Positions 1 through 7,422 of a DNA stretch of 19,287 nt are shown one piece after another; within the stretch, counting starts at the first letter, position 1; the number at the start of each line of letters is the position of its first letter. The stretch lies in assembly GCA_012518325.1 (NCBI GenBank), contig JAAYSR010000242.1, positions 1 through 19,287 on the forward strand, given 5' to 3'. The notes beneath the pieces were generated by a model. It was not told the origin of the DNA. It saw only the letters and a program-made list of their open reading frames with translations, and searched no databases. Origin of the DNA: Bacillota bacterium. Lineage in GTDB: Bacteria > Bacillota > Limnochordia > Darwinibacteriales > Darwinibacteriaceae. The position numbers and the translations under genes were made by a program.

Positions 1-1
1 A

Positions 2-175
2 TTAGTAAACTCCAATCATTTTTATGAAACAGCGGAGGAACTTGCCAACCGTCATCTGCAGCAGCATCGGCAGCAGCAAAAGCGCCAGGCCCAGGAGCAA
101 GGCCAGCGACGCTCCAGCCAACAGGTTCAGCCGGTAAATGAGAAGCCTAATCCGGAGAGCCAGGAACAACAGTGA
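2..175 (+). CDS. C-terminal fragment of an unidentified Gln-rich protein
   Basis: An open frame enters from the left edge (first whole codon at 2) and stops at TGA 173-175, with a second in-phase stop TAA directly after. The 57 visible residues begin LVNSNHFYETAEELANRHL and then become a very hydrophilic, charged, low-complexity tail with many Gln (QQHRQQQKRQAQEQ and later ESQEQQ). No domain is recognisable. The tail looks disordered and may be an exposed end. A strong hairpin terminator follows 13 bases after the stop, so this is the last gene of its transcript. The coding call rests on the open frame, the tandem stops and the terminator; the function is unknown. Confidence 0.6.
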   Translation, partial: LVNSNHFYETAEELANRHLQQHRQQQKRQAQEQGQRRSSQQVQPVNEKPNPESQEQQ

Positions 176-188
176 TAACAGTTAACGA

Positions 189-212
189 AAAAGGGAGCGG
201 TTGCTCCCTTTT
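189..212. terminator. Bidirectional intrinsic terminator
   Basis: A perfect 10-bp stem (AAAAGGGAGC at 189-198, GCTCCCTTTT at 203-212) closes on a GGTT loop. The A-run on the left and T-run on the right give a U-rich tail in both directions. It lies between the plus-strand gene ending at 175 and the minus-strand gene ending at 214 and probably serves both. Confidence 0.85.
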
Positions 213-213
213 C

Positions 214-633
214 TTAACCTGCCAGCCGGCTGAGGAGAACAGTGAGCTGATGTGCAGTGGCCAGCAGCGCTTCCTGATCTTGGCTCCAGACATTGAAACG
301 CAGAGTTTGGATGACGGTTTCAATTTCCTCTTCAGTTGCCAGGTTTCCGGTGCTGCCTGGTGCAAGTCCTCGCCACGCTGCTTCAATTTTGCTTACGGCC
401 AACGATGCGCTCGCCCACTGTCCTTCTAGAGCTGCCCTGGACAGCTGGTCAACAGAGTTTTGCAGTTCAGCCAAGGGCGAGCCGGAGGCGCTGAATTGGT
501 TTGCAGTATTATATTCGGTCAGTTGAATTTCCAGTTGTGAATTCTCGCTGGTGAGTTTCTCGTTGGCAAAGAATCTTAAGCCCAGGACTAAGATGACCGC
601 TGCAGCAAGGATCAAAAAGGTTTTTCGACGCAC
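214..633 (-). CDS. Small membrane-anchored protein, DUF4363-like
   Basis: A 139-residue protein. Residues about 4-19 form a single hydrophobic helix after a basic RRK, so this is a signal anchor with the remainder outside the membrane. The rest is helical and hydrophilic, with a pattern (VDQLSRAALEGQWASA, KIEAAWRG, IQTLRFNVWSQD) like the short clostridial proteins grouped as DUF4363, whose function is not known. I chose the GTG at 633 because an AAAGGGGAGA Shine-Dalgarno (minus strand 647-638) sits just upstream. An in-frame ATG at 660 would add nine residues but lies upstream of that site. The frame stays open to 1044, but that part is antisense to the glycosyltransferase gene. It is transcribed divergently from that gene. 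The family call is by pattern only. Confidence 0.65.
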   Translation of the reverse strand: MRRKTFLILAAAVILVLGLRFFANEKLTSENSQLEIQLTEYNTANQFSASGSPLAELQNSVDQLSRAALEGQWASASLAVSKIEAAWRGLAPGSTGNLATEEEIETVIQTLRFNVWSQDQEALLATAHQLTVLLSRLAG

Positions 634-650
634 AAGATCTCCCCTTTCTG

Positions 651-679
651 TTGATATCATACCCGTATTGAATGATAAA
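651..679 (+). promoter_or_regulatory. Candidate sigma-A promoter for the GT4 operon
   Basis: TTGATA (651-656) and GATAAA (674-679) are 17 bp apart: 5/6 match at -35 and 4/6 at -10. The predicted start near 686 would leave a leader of about 35 nt before the ATG at 721. The site is in the divergent intergenic region. Confidence 0.45.
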
Positions 680-720
680 TTTTGACCACAATAAATGGAG
701 ACACAGGGGGGAAGAGCTGT

Positions 721-1815
721 ATGAAGATAATCTGGGTGGTTCGTCCGGCGGAAGGCGGCATTGTGCAGCATCTCAAACAGCTGCTGAAGGGGATACCCGA
801 TTTTGACATCGTGGTTGTGGCACCGCCTGACCTGCAGGGACTGGCCGGTGACAGGCGGTTTGTACCCCTGGACTTGGCGGATGGACTGCAGCCGAGGCGA
901 GATTTCGCGGCAGTGAGGAAACTGAGAAAGTGCCTCCGCCGGGAAAAGCCTAATGTTGTTCACGCCCACGGCTTGAAGGCGGCTTTGATTACTGCTGCAG
1001 CCCTCGCGCCTGTCCGCCATCCCTGCTTCCTGTTCACTGCCCATAATTCTTTGCCCCAGACATCTTCAAAGTTTGCCCAGTGGGGAGCCAATGTGGTACA
1101 GCGCTGGATGTTTGGCTGCATGAATACAATTATCAGCGTTTCCGATGCAGTACGTTCCCAAATAATCCGCTATGTGCCGGAACGTAAGGTGCTCACTATT
1201 TACAACGGCATTGCCTCCAGCAACTTCGGCAACAGCTCCCCGGAGGCGTCCAGGCAGGCTTTAGGACTCGAACCTGAGGACCAGGTAGTCGGCACGGTCG
1301 CCCGTTTGATTCCCGACAAGGGCATGGGCACTCTTCTGGAAGCGATGTCCCTTGTTGCCAAGATTGTGCCCAGGTCACATCTGGTGATTGTAGGTGACGG
1401 ACCTGAAAGATCCAGACTGGAGCAATATGCCCGGGGGCTGGGTTTAGACGGAAGGGTCCAGTTTCTTGGCTGGCGTGAGGATGTTCCCACTCTAATGGCT
1501 GGATGGAACTGCTTTACGCTGCCGAGTTTGAGCGAAGGGTTCAACATAAGCGTACTGGAGGCCATGGCCAGCCGCCTGCCGGTGGTGGTTTCGGATCTGC
1601 CCGCTTTACGTGAAGCAGTTGTTCCCGGACGCGGGGGTCTTCTGGTTCGTCCAGGCAGTTCCCCTGATCTTGCCGCGGCTCTTCTGCATGTCCTAAAGGC
1701 GCCGGAAAGGGCCAGGGCCATGGGAGAGTTTAACCGGAGCCGGGTTGATACCTACTTTGGAGAGGACCGCATGGTCAGCTGCACGAGGGCACTTTACGAA
1801 GGTATGATGACATGA
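721..1815 (+). CDS. Glycosyltransferase family 4 (GT-B fold)
   Basis: A 364-residue retaining GT4 enzyme expected to transfer a sugar from a nucleotide-sugar donor to a lipid-linked or cell-envelope acceptor on the cytoplasmic face. The N-terminal acceptor half starts MKIIWVVRPAEGGIVQHL, the Gly-rich loop typical of GT4, and contains HAHGLKAA (81-88). The C-terminal donor half has GTVARLIPDKG (191-201), LVIVGDGPER (221-230) and the EX7E signature EGFNISVLE with Glu272 and Glu280. No membrane segment is seen. The start at 721 is preferred over the in-frame ATG at 682 because of the GGGGGGAAG Shine-Dalgarno upstream. It overlaps the next gene by ATGA, so the two are translationally coupled. Donor and acceptor cannot be told from sequence. 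Confidence 0.9.
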   Translation: MKIIWVVRPAEGGIVQHLKQLLKGIPDFDIVVVAPPDLQGLAGDRRFVPLDLADGLQPRRDFAAVRKLRKCLRREKPNVVHAHGLKAALITAAALAPVRHPCFLFTAHNSLPQTSSKFAQWGANVVQRWMFGCMNTIISVSDAVRSQIIRYVPERKVLTIYNGIASSNFGNSSPEASRQALGLEPEDQVVGTVARLIPDKGMGTLLEAMSLVAKIVPRSHLVIVGDGPERSRLEQYARGLGLDGRVQFLGWREDVPTLMAGWNCFTLPSLSEGFNISVLEAMASRLPVVVSDLPALREAVVPGRGGLLVRPGSSPDLAAALLHVLKAPERARAMGEFNRSRVDTYFGEDRMVSCTRALYEGMMT

Positions 1816-3962
1816 ACAGGCGCTGGCTTGTCAGCCTGCTGATTCCCGTTCTGATCGCGGCCCTTGCCCTGCCGGTCCTGGCACGGGATGCAAAAATCCG
1901 GCAGATTGTCCTGATTCTCTGGCACGGCCTGGAATGGGAGCATCTGGACAGTCTTCAGTTCGATGAACCTCGGGCCGTAGGCTTGCTAAACACTCGCTCA
2001 GGGGGGGGAGAAGCATTGACTGCAGCTTACCTCAGCATAGGTGCAGGTGCGAGGGCTGTGGGCTCAAGCGGCGCTGCCCTTTTTCATTCAACAGAAGGAG
2101 GAAAGGAGCTCTACAGAAGGAATACCGGCCTGGATCCGACATCCCTGGTGCAGCCCCGCATTGCCCAGATTAGGGCAGCCCAGACGGTACAGTACAGGCT
2201 GGAGATAGGGGCCCTGGGAAGTGCATTGGCTGAGGCGGGGACACCCCCAAGGGTCCTGGGCAGCAGCGAAGGGCATGAACCCTTTCATTGGGCAGCGCTG
2301 GTGGGCATGGACGGCTGGGGAAGGGTATGGGAGGGAAGCGTGGGATCAGAGTTTACAATTCAGGATCCAGACTATCCCTATGGAGTTCGTACAGACTATC
2401 AACACCTGGCCCGGGAGGTGCTGCAGGCAACAGAACCTCTTGTTGTTGTGGATCTGGGCGACCCTTTCCGGTACGACCAGTACCGCATCAACCTTGTCCC
2501 GTCGCAACAGGAAAAACTGGGGAACCTTATCGCGAGTGAGGTGGGGGAGTTTCTGGCGGAGATTGTGTCAGGCAAAGCAGAGCATACAGTGGTGATCTTG
2601 GTAAGCCCTTACCCTTCACAGCCTTTGGCCAGCCGCAGCCACTGGCTGACCCCGGCTGTATGCTGGGGGTTAGATGAAGGTCTGCTTACTTCAGCAACCA
2701 CCCGCTGGCCCGGTTTGATCACCAACATGGACGTAGCCCCCACCATCCTTGAGCTGCTGGGCATAGAGCACAATCAGCCCTTGATTGGTCGGCCAGTCAC
2801 TGTCATGCCATTGTCAGAGGACGAGGGGAGGCTGCGGTTGGCGAGGATGGTGGAGAAAATCGGGTTTTTCAGCCAATATCGAGGGCAGGTGCTGCGCACC
2901 TTGGTGATCGGCCAGATCATCACCTATGCCGCAGTTTTAATCTCCCTGATTGCCAATTCAGCCTCTCCTCCTTGGGTTGTTCGGATTCTCCAGCTGGCAA
3001 TCCTGCTGCTGTTGGCAATGCCGCTGAGTCTTCTCCTGTGGGACCGCTTTCCCTTCGCAGTCTTGGCCATATTGGCGGGCATTGCTGTGCTCAAATGCAG
3101 AAATGTCTCTACAGTGCTCCTCATTGGGTTAGTCTCTTTTAGTACCGCAGCCGCCATCAGCGCAGATGTTCTTCTTGGCAGCTGGCTGATGCGTTATTCT
3201 TTTTTGGGATACGATCCCGTTGGAGGTGCTCGTTTTTACGGTATAGGCAACGAGTTTATGGGTGTTCTGATTGGCTCTGCCATCATGGGCTGGGCCATTG
3301 CAGCTGAGAAGGGGGGTTTTTCCCGCAGTCTGCGGGGCGCCCTGGGGCTGGTTCTGTTCAGTTTTTTCACAGTTGTTATCGGCGCACCAGCTTTGGGAAC
3401 AAATGTGGGAGGATTTATCAGTGCGGTCTTTGGTTTTGGCTCGACTTTCCTGGCTATGCAGGGCAGAAGGGTGAACATGCCCACCATTCTTGCTTTAGGA
3501 GCGGCGGCCTTAGCTGTTCTGGCAATGCTGATGCTGGTTGACGGAGCTCACTCCCCGGGCGAACAATCCCACATTGGCCAGACTGTAGAACTAATCAGAC
3601 GCGATGGCGTGAATGCCGTAATCCTGATCATTGCTCGCAAGCTCAGCCTGAATCTGCGGCTGCTGCGCTACAGCATGTGGAGCAATGCTCTGATCGTTGC
3701 TTTAGTCGGTATCGGAGCCTCCTTCATCTGGCCATCCAGGTACATCTTTTGGCTAAAAGAAAACCATCCCCTCATTGCCGGAGGAATCATGGGGGTGGTA
3801 ATTGGCTCTACTGCCGCCTTTGTGTTTAATGATTCAGGTGTAGTTGCCGCGGCAACCTGCCTCAGTTTCGCTTCTTCTACTTTGCTGATCCTGGCTCTGG
3901 AATTAAAACATGATCTTGCTGCGCCGCAGACCAACATTGAGGATAATGGCCACTGCCATTAG
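1812..3962 (+). CDS. Alkaline-phosphatase-like extracellular domain fused to a polytopic membrane domain
   Basis: A 716-residue protein with two parts. After a signal peptide or anchor (1-24, ending ALPVLARDA), residues about 28-335 resemble the alkaline phosphatase superfamily fold: IRQIVLILWHGLEWEHL at the start, AAYLSIGAGARAVGSSG where the nucleophile region would lie, and GLITNMDVAPTILELLGI near the end, as in sulfatase or phosphoglycerol-transferase-like enzymes. I could not identify a full set of metal ligands, so the domain may be degenerate. Residues about 360-705 form roughly ten membrane helices with conserved-looking blocks GYDPVGGARFYGIGNEFMG, GAPALGTNVGG and FNDSGVVAAA. The start overlaps the GT4 stop (ATGA). 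The pairing suggests export or modification of an envelope glycoconjugate, which is inference. The 3' end overlaps the convergent rodA by 60 bp. Confidence 0.8.
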   Translation: MNRRWLVSLLIPVLIAALALPVLARDAKIRQIVLILWHGLEWEHLDSLQFDEPRAVGLLNTRSGGGEALTAAYLSIGAGARAVGSSGAALFHSTEGGKELYRRNTGLDPTSLVQPRIAQIRAAQTVQYRLEIGALGSALAEAGTPPRVLGSSEGHEPFHWAALVGMDGWGRVWEGSVGSEFTIQDPDYPYGVRTDYQHLAREVLQATEPLVVVDLGDPFRYDQYRINLVPSQQEKLGNLIASEVGEFLAEIVSGKAEHTVVILVSPYPSQPLASRSHWLTPAVCWGLDEGLLTSATTRWPGLITNMDVAPTILELLGIEHNQPLIGRPVTVMPLSEDEGRLRLARMVEKIGFFSQYRGQVLRTLVIGQIITYAAVLISLIANSASPPWVVRILQLAILLLLAMPLSLLLWDRFPFAVLAILAGIAVLKCRNVSTVLLIGLVSFSTAAAISADVLLGSWLMRYSFLGYDPVGGARFYGIGNEFMGVLIGSAIMGWAIAAEKGGFSRSLRGALGLVLFSFFTVVIGAPALGTNVGGFISAVFGFGSTFLAMQGRRVNMPTILALGAAALAVLAMLMLVDGAHSPGEQSHIGQTVELIRRDGVNAVILIIARKLSLNLRLLRYSMWSNALIVALVGIGASFIWPSRYIFWLKENHPLIAGGIMGVVIGSTAAFVFNDSGVVAAATCLSFASSTLLILALELKHDLAAPQTNIEDNGHCH

Positions 3963-5039
3963 GCTGGTGAGCATAATGCTGCCGCCGGCTGTAATGAACG
4001 GGAGGGGCAGGCCGGTTATGGGCATAAAACCCAGGGTCATTCCAACATTGATGATTAGATGGAAGAAAAAGATGCCCGTGGCCCCTGTCGCTAACAGAGT
4101 TCCGAAGGTGTCCTTGGCCACTGCGGCGATGTGCAGCCCGCGCCAGATGACCACGACAAACAGTGAGAGGACGGTTAGCGAACCGAGAAAGCCAAACTCT
4201 TCAGCAATTACCGAAAAAACGAAGTCGGTATGGTTGGCCGGCAAGAAGTGCAGCGAGCTTTGGGTGCCGTTGAGCAGACCCTTGCCAAAAAAACCTCCAG
4301 AGCCGACGGCAATTATCGATTGGATAATGTTCCAGCCCGCGCCGCTTGGATCAGAATAGGGATCGAGAAAGACCAGGATGCGGGTGAGCTGGTAGGGTTT
4401 GATGATCCCGACCCAGCCCTGGAGCGACATGAAAACAACTGCCCCGGCCAGTATAACCAGGGTGCCCATGGCAATCAGAATATGTTTAGTTCTGCCGTTG
4501 GCCACGTACCACATTGTAAAAAAGAGTCCGATGAAAATGGCTGCGGTTCCCAGATCCGGCTGCCTGAGAATCAAGGCTGCAGGCATCAGCACCAGAACCA
4601 GGGCTTTGGCAACCCCCTGGAGACTTTGGGCATTTTCTTCCTTGTCGAAGTACTTGGCCAAGACCAGGACTATGGCAATTTTGGCCAGCTCAGAAGGCTG
4701 AAGGCTCATCGGCCCCAATTTCACCCAGCGCTGGGAACCGAAGATGGCAGGGCCCAGCAGCAGTACAGAGCCTAAGAGTGCCATAGTAGCTATATAGATC
4801 AGCTTCGACCAGCGTGCCCAGGCTCTATAGTCGATGGACACAATTATGATCGAGGCAACTAATCCTAAGCCGAATGCAATCAGCTGCGTTTGGACATAAT
4901 GCCAAGGGTTCGCTCCCTGGGCAACCAACTGCGAGTGGGAAGCAGAATAAATAACGACAAGGCCAATGGCAGTGAGGGCCAGTACAGCCAGAATCAAGGG
5001 CCAATCCAGATTGCGCCAATAGCGGCGAGGTATTCTCAC
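3903..5039 (-). CDS. rodA: RodA/SEDS peptidoglycan glycosyltransferase
   Basis: A 378-residue polytopic protein of the SEDS family (RodA/FtsW/SpoVE), which polymerises glycan strands from lipid II together with a class B PBP. About ten membrane helices can be read. Signature stretches are GSQRWVKLGPMSLQPSELAK (101-120), QPDLGTAAIF (160-169), LPANHTDFVFSVIAEEFGF (266-284, with Asp272 in the position of the essential SEDS aspartate) and the C-terminal GLPLPFITAGGS. The short N-terminus and the gene standing alone, outside a division cluster, favour RodA over FtsW or SpoVE. The start is GTG at 5039, after an AGGAGGGG Shine-Dalgarno (minus strand 5053-5046). An overlapping ATG one base earlier is out of frame. 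The 3' end runs 60 bp into the convergent gene and I see no terminator. Confidence 0.9.
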   Translation of the reverse strand: MRIPRRYWRNLDWPLILAVLALTAIGLVVIYSASHSQLVAQGANPWHYVQTQLIAFGLGLVASIIIVSIDYRAWARWSKLIYIATMALLGSVLLLGPAIFGSQRWVKLGPMSLQPSELAKIAIVLVLAKYFDKEENAQSLQGVAKALVLVLMPAALILRQPDLGTAAIFIGLFFTMWYVANGRTKHILIAMGTLVILAGAVVFMSLQGWVGIIKPYQLTRILVFLDPYSDPSGAGWNIIQSIIAVGSGGFFGKGLLNGTQSSLHFLPANHTDFVFSVIAEEFGFLGSLTVLSLFVVVIWRGLHIAAVAKDTFGTLLATGATGIFFFHLIINVGMTLGFMPITGLPLPFITAGGSIMLTSLMAVAIILNVGLRRSKIMF

Positions 5040-5060
5040 ATACGTCCCCTCCTAACATTA

Positions 5061-5088
5061 ATTATACAGGTTTTCTGCCATTTTTCCA
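5061..5088 (-). promoter_or_regulatory. Candidate sigma-A promoter for rodA
   Basis: On the minus strand, TGGAAA (5088-5083; 4/6) and a perfect TATAAT (5066-5061) are 16 bp apart. Transcription would begin almost at the Shine-Dalgarno, a very short leader, which lowers confidence. Confidence 0.4.
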
Positions 5089-5104
5089 CACAAACCGGAC
5101 AAGA

Positions 5105-5123
5105 GGTCAAAAAGCAGTTGACC
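5105..5123. repeat. Inverted repeat overlapping the tRNA promoter -35
   Basis: GGTCAA (5105-5110) and TTGACC (5118-5123) are exact inverted copies around a 7-bp spacer. The right arm is the -35 hexamer of the tRNA promoter. It could be an operator. It does not match the CtsR direct heptad repeat or CIRCE. Confidence 0.4.
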
Positions 5124-5146
5124 CTCATTTTCCACTCTGTTATAAT
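5118..5146 (+). promoter_or_regulatory. Strong sigma-A promoter for the tRNA pair
   Basis: TTGACC (5118-5123) and a perfect TATAAT (5141-5146) with 17-bp spacing. The predicted start near 5153 is about a dozen bases ahead of tRNA-Lys. The trigger factor operon may also be reached by read-through from it. Confidence 0.85.
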
Positions 5147-5165
5147 ACAATAGCGTGACGTGGAT

Positions 5166-5241
5166 GAGCCATTAGCTCAGTCGGTAGAGCACCGGACTTT
5201 TAATCCGGGTGTCCCGCGTTCGAGTCGCGGATGGCTCACCA
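5166..5241 (+). tRNA. tRNA-Lys (anticodon UUU)
   Basis: A full 76-nt cloverleaf with encoded CCA. The acceptor stem GAGCCAT/ATGGCTC (5166-5172 with 5231-5237) is perfect. The D arm is GCTC...GAGC, the anticodon stem CCGGA/TCCGG carries loop CTTTTAA with TTT at 5199-5201, and the T arm is CCGCG-TTCGAGT-CGCGG. CCA is at 5239-5241. Confidence 0.98.
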
Positions 5242-5257
5242 TTTTATATATATTTAT

Positions 5258-5343
5258 GCAGGCGTGGCGGAACTGGCAGACGCGCTAGACTTAGGATCTA
5301 GTGGGCAACCCCCGTGAGAGTTCGACTCTCTCCGCCTGCACCA
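5258..5343 (+). tRNA. tRNA-Leu (anticodon UAG)
   Basis: An 86-nt class II tRNA with a long variable arm. The acceptor stem GCAGGCG/CGCCTGC (5258-5264 with 5333-5339) is perfect and CCA is encoded at 5341-5343. The anticodon stem CTAGA/TCTAG holds loop CTTAGGA with TAG at 5292-5294. The extra arm is TGGGCAACCCCCGT and the T arm is GAGAG-TTCGACT-CTCTC. It lies 16 nt after tRNA-Lys, so both come from one transcript. Confidence 0.98.
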
Positions 5344-5368
5344 TTTATTTTGAGGTATGTAGTCTAGT

Positions 5369-5392
5369 TACACTATCCAGTGTACTTTTTTT
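5369..5392 (+). terminator. Probable terminator or attenuator between the tRNAs and tig
   Basis: A 6-bp stem TACACT/AGTGTA (5369-5374 with 5379-5384) around ATCC, then C and seven T. The stem is short and AT-rich, so termination may be partial and leave some tRNA-promoter read-through into tig. I see no convincing separate promoter for tig. Confidence 0.5.
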
Positions 5393-5425
5393 GCGTTATG
5401 GGAACGAAAGGAGATTAAGCGCGAT

Positions 5426-6769
5426 ATGGCGGCAAAAATGGAGAGGCTGGAGAACAGCCGAGTTAAGTTGACAGTGGAGATAGACGCGGCAACCCTAGAA
5501 GGTGCCATGGAAGAGGCCTATCGAAAGAATGCCAAGCATATTAACATTCCAGGCTTCAGAAAGGGCAAGGCACCGCGCAAGCTGATTGAGCTTCATTACG
5601 GCCCAGATGTTTTCGTAGAAGACGCAGTTGAGATCCTGCTGCCCCGCCTGTACCAGGAGGCAGTGCAGGAGACGGAAATTCAGCCCGTGGATCAGCCCGA
5701 GGTTGATATTGAACATATTGATCGCACAGAAGGAGCCACATTTGTCTACACAGTGGACGTGTACCCCGAACTCGAGCTCGGCAGCTACCAGGGACTGAAA
5801 GTGGAACGGGAAATTGTTCAAGTTTCGGATGAAGATGTCGAAAATATACTTAAGCAAGAGCAGCAGCGCGCCTCTGAACTTGTGGTCGCAGAACACGACA
5901 CAGTGCAGGAAGGCGATTTCGTTGTTATTGATTTTATTGGCTATGTGGACGGCAAGCCCTTTAGCGGAGGGGCGGCAGAGAATCATACCCTGGAAATTGG
6001 CGCAGGTCATTTCATCCCCGGGTTTGAAGAACAGCTGATCGGTGTTTCGGTGGGTGAAACAAAGGATATCCAGGTAACGTTCCCCGAAGAGTACCACGCT
6101 GAGCATCTGGCAGGCAAGGAAGCAACCTTTAGCGTTACCGTCAAAGAGTTGAAAGAGAAATTCCTGCCGGAAATTGATGACGAATTTGCCAAGGATATCA
6201 GTGAGTTTGCTACCCTCGATGAGCTTAAGGCTGAGATTCGAAAAAACCTGGAGGACGAGGCTACCCGCAGAACCACTGAGAAAATGGAGAATAAACTATT
6301 AGAGCTAATTGCTGAAGACAGCTCTGTTGAGATTCCCCAATCCATGATTGAACACCAGGCAGGGCATCTAATGGATTTCTTCTTCCAGAACATGCGGAGG
6401 CAAGGATTCACTGAGGAGATGTACCTGGAAATGACAGGTCAAAGCAGGGAAGAATTGCAGGCCCAGTTTGAGCCGCAAGCCAAGACCCAGATCGTTTATG
6501 AGTTGATCCTGGAAGCCATCAGGGAAAAGGAAGGTATTACCGTAAGCGACGAAGAAATTGAAGAGAAGATTCAGGAGTACCTGAATTCTGCTGGTGAGTT
6601 GACCCCTGAATTAGAAGAACGTATGCGGGAATACTGGAATAGTCAAAGAGACAGCCTTGAAATGTCCCTGTCCAGGGATAAGGCAATGCAGCTGATTGTG
6701 GAAAGCGCTGCGATAACTGAAGTTGAGCCTGCCGGTGCACCTGAAGAGGAAGGGGAAATTAACGCATAG
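5426..6769 (+). CDS. tig: Trigger factor, ribosome-associated chaperone and prolyl isomerase
   Basis: A 447-residue protein that binds near the ribosomal exit tunnel (protein L23) and shelters nascent chains. The N-terminal ribosome-binding domain contains the signature GFRKGKAP (43-50). An FKBP-type peptidyl-prolyl isomerase domain covers roughly residues 160-245 (GDFVVIDFIGYVDGKPF, GHFIPGFEEQLIG, TFPEEYHAEHLAGKEATF). The rest is the helical substrate-binding C-terminal domain, ending in an acidic tail. Length is normal for the family. The start at 5426 aligns with known trigger factors (M-x-x-K-x-E). The Shine-Dalgarno AAAGGAG (5407-5413) is a rather long 12 nt away. clpP follows 14 nt after the stop, so tig heads a chaperone-protease operon. 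Confidence 0.97.
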   Translation: MAAKMERLENSRVKLTVEIDAATLEGAMEEAYRKNAKHINIPGFRKGKAPRKLIELHYGPDVFVEDAVEILLPRLYQEAVQETEIQPVDQPEVDIEHIDRTEGATFVYTVDVYPELELGSYQGLKVEREIVQVSDEDVENILKQEQQRASELVVAEHDTVQEGDFVVIDFIGYVDGKPFSGGAAENHTLEIGAGHFIPGFEEQLIGVSVGETKDIQVTFPEEYHAEHLAGKEATFSVTVKELKEKFLPEIDDEFAKDISEFATLDELKAEIRKNLEDEATRRTTEKMENKLLELIAEDSSVEIPQSMIEHQAGHLMDFFFQNMRRQGFTEEMYLEMTGQSREELQAQFEPQAKTQIVYELILEAIREKEGITVSDEEIEEKIQEYLNSAGELTPELEERMREYWNSQRDSLEMSLSRDKAMQLIVESAAITEVEPAGAPEEEGEINA

Positions 6770-6783
6770 AAAGGCGGGAGACG

Positions 6784-7389
6784 ATGAGTGTTTTGATCCC
6801 AATGGTTGTGGAACAGACTAACAGGGGAGAACGGGCTTTTGACATTTACTCCCGGCTCCTCAAGGACCGCATTATCTTTATCGGTGGTCCCATCAATGAT
6901 CAGGTAGCAAACTTGGTCATTGCCCAGCTGCTGTTTTTGGAATCGGAGGATCCTGACAAAGACATCCACTTGTATATAAACAGTCCAGGCGGGGTAGTCT
7001 ATTCAGGATTGGCGATTTATGATACGATGCAGTACATTAAGGCTGACGTCTCCACAATATGTGTGGGAATGGCTGCCAGCATGGCCGCTCTCCTGCTCAC
7101 TGCGGGCACCAAAGGAAAGCGCTATGCCTTGCCCAACTCCCGTATCATGATCCACCAGCCTTTAGGTGGAGCCCAAGGGCAGGCCAGTCAGATTGAAATC
7201 CAGGCCAAGGAAATCCTGCTGCTAAAGAGCAAGGCCAATAAGATTCTGCAGAAGCACACCGGCCAGCCTTTGGAAAAGATTGAGCGAGACACGGATCGGG
7301 ACTACTACATGTCGGCTGAAGATGCTGTAGAATATGGTTTGATCGATGGTGTGCTTACTCAGCATCAGCTCCAGGGGCAAGGCAGTTAA
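6784..7389 (+). CDS. clpP: ATP-dependent Clp protease proteolytic subunit
   Basis: A 201-residue cytosolic serine protease that assembles into a double heptamer and degrades proteins fed by ClpX (or ClpC/ClpE). The catalytic triad is readable: Ser99 in GMAASMA, His124 in IMIHQP and Asp173 in TDRDYYM. The conserved substrate-strand loop YINSPGG and the handle-region GGAQGQASQIEIQAKEI are present. The N-terminus VLIPMVVEQTNRGERAFDIY is typical and would form the axial loops after processing. It lies 14 nt after tig and 33 nt before clpX. In B. subtilis clpP is elsewhere, whereas in many Clostridia and proteobacteria it sits directly upstream of clpX, as here. Confidence 0.98.
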   Translation: MSVLIPMVVEQTNRGERAFDIYSRLLKDRIIFIGGPINDQVANLVIAQLLFLESEDPDKDIHLYINSPGGVVYSGLAIYDTMQYIKADVSTICVGMAASMAALLLTAGTKGKRYALPNSRIMIHQPLGGAQGQASQIEIQAKEILLLKSKANKILQKHTGQPLEKIERDTDRDYYMSAEDAVEYGLIDGVLTQHQLQGQGS

Positions 7390-7422
7390 CGGCGGCAAGT
7401 GATGAGTGAGTGGGGTGATTAG

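Noticed and set aside
55..110. CAG-rich repeats near the left edge as a repeat array or CRISPR
   Set aside because: They are Gln codons in an open frame, without regular unit length or spacers.
656..684. Minus-strand promoter with -10 TATGAT for the DUF4363-like gene
   Set aside because: The -10 is good but the best -35 at proper spacing (CAAAAT) is very poor; not enough to list as a feature.
634..1044. N-terminal extension of the minus-strand DUF4363-like frame
   Set aside because: It runs antisense through the GT4 gene, has no Shine-Dalgarno, and the membrane anchor with a proper ribosome-binding site begins at 633.
5105..5123. CtsR operator ahead of the chaperone-protease region
   Set aside because: CtsR binds direct GGTCAAA heptads three bases apart; here the second copy is inverted and the spacer is seven bases.
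5495..6106. Minus-strand frame of 203 residues opposite tig
   Set aside because: Composition is that of a shadow frame; no motif, start signal or promoter.
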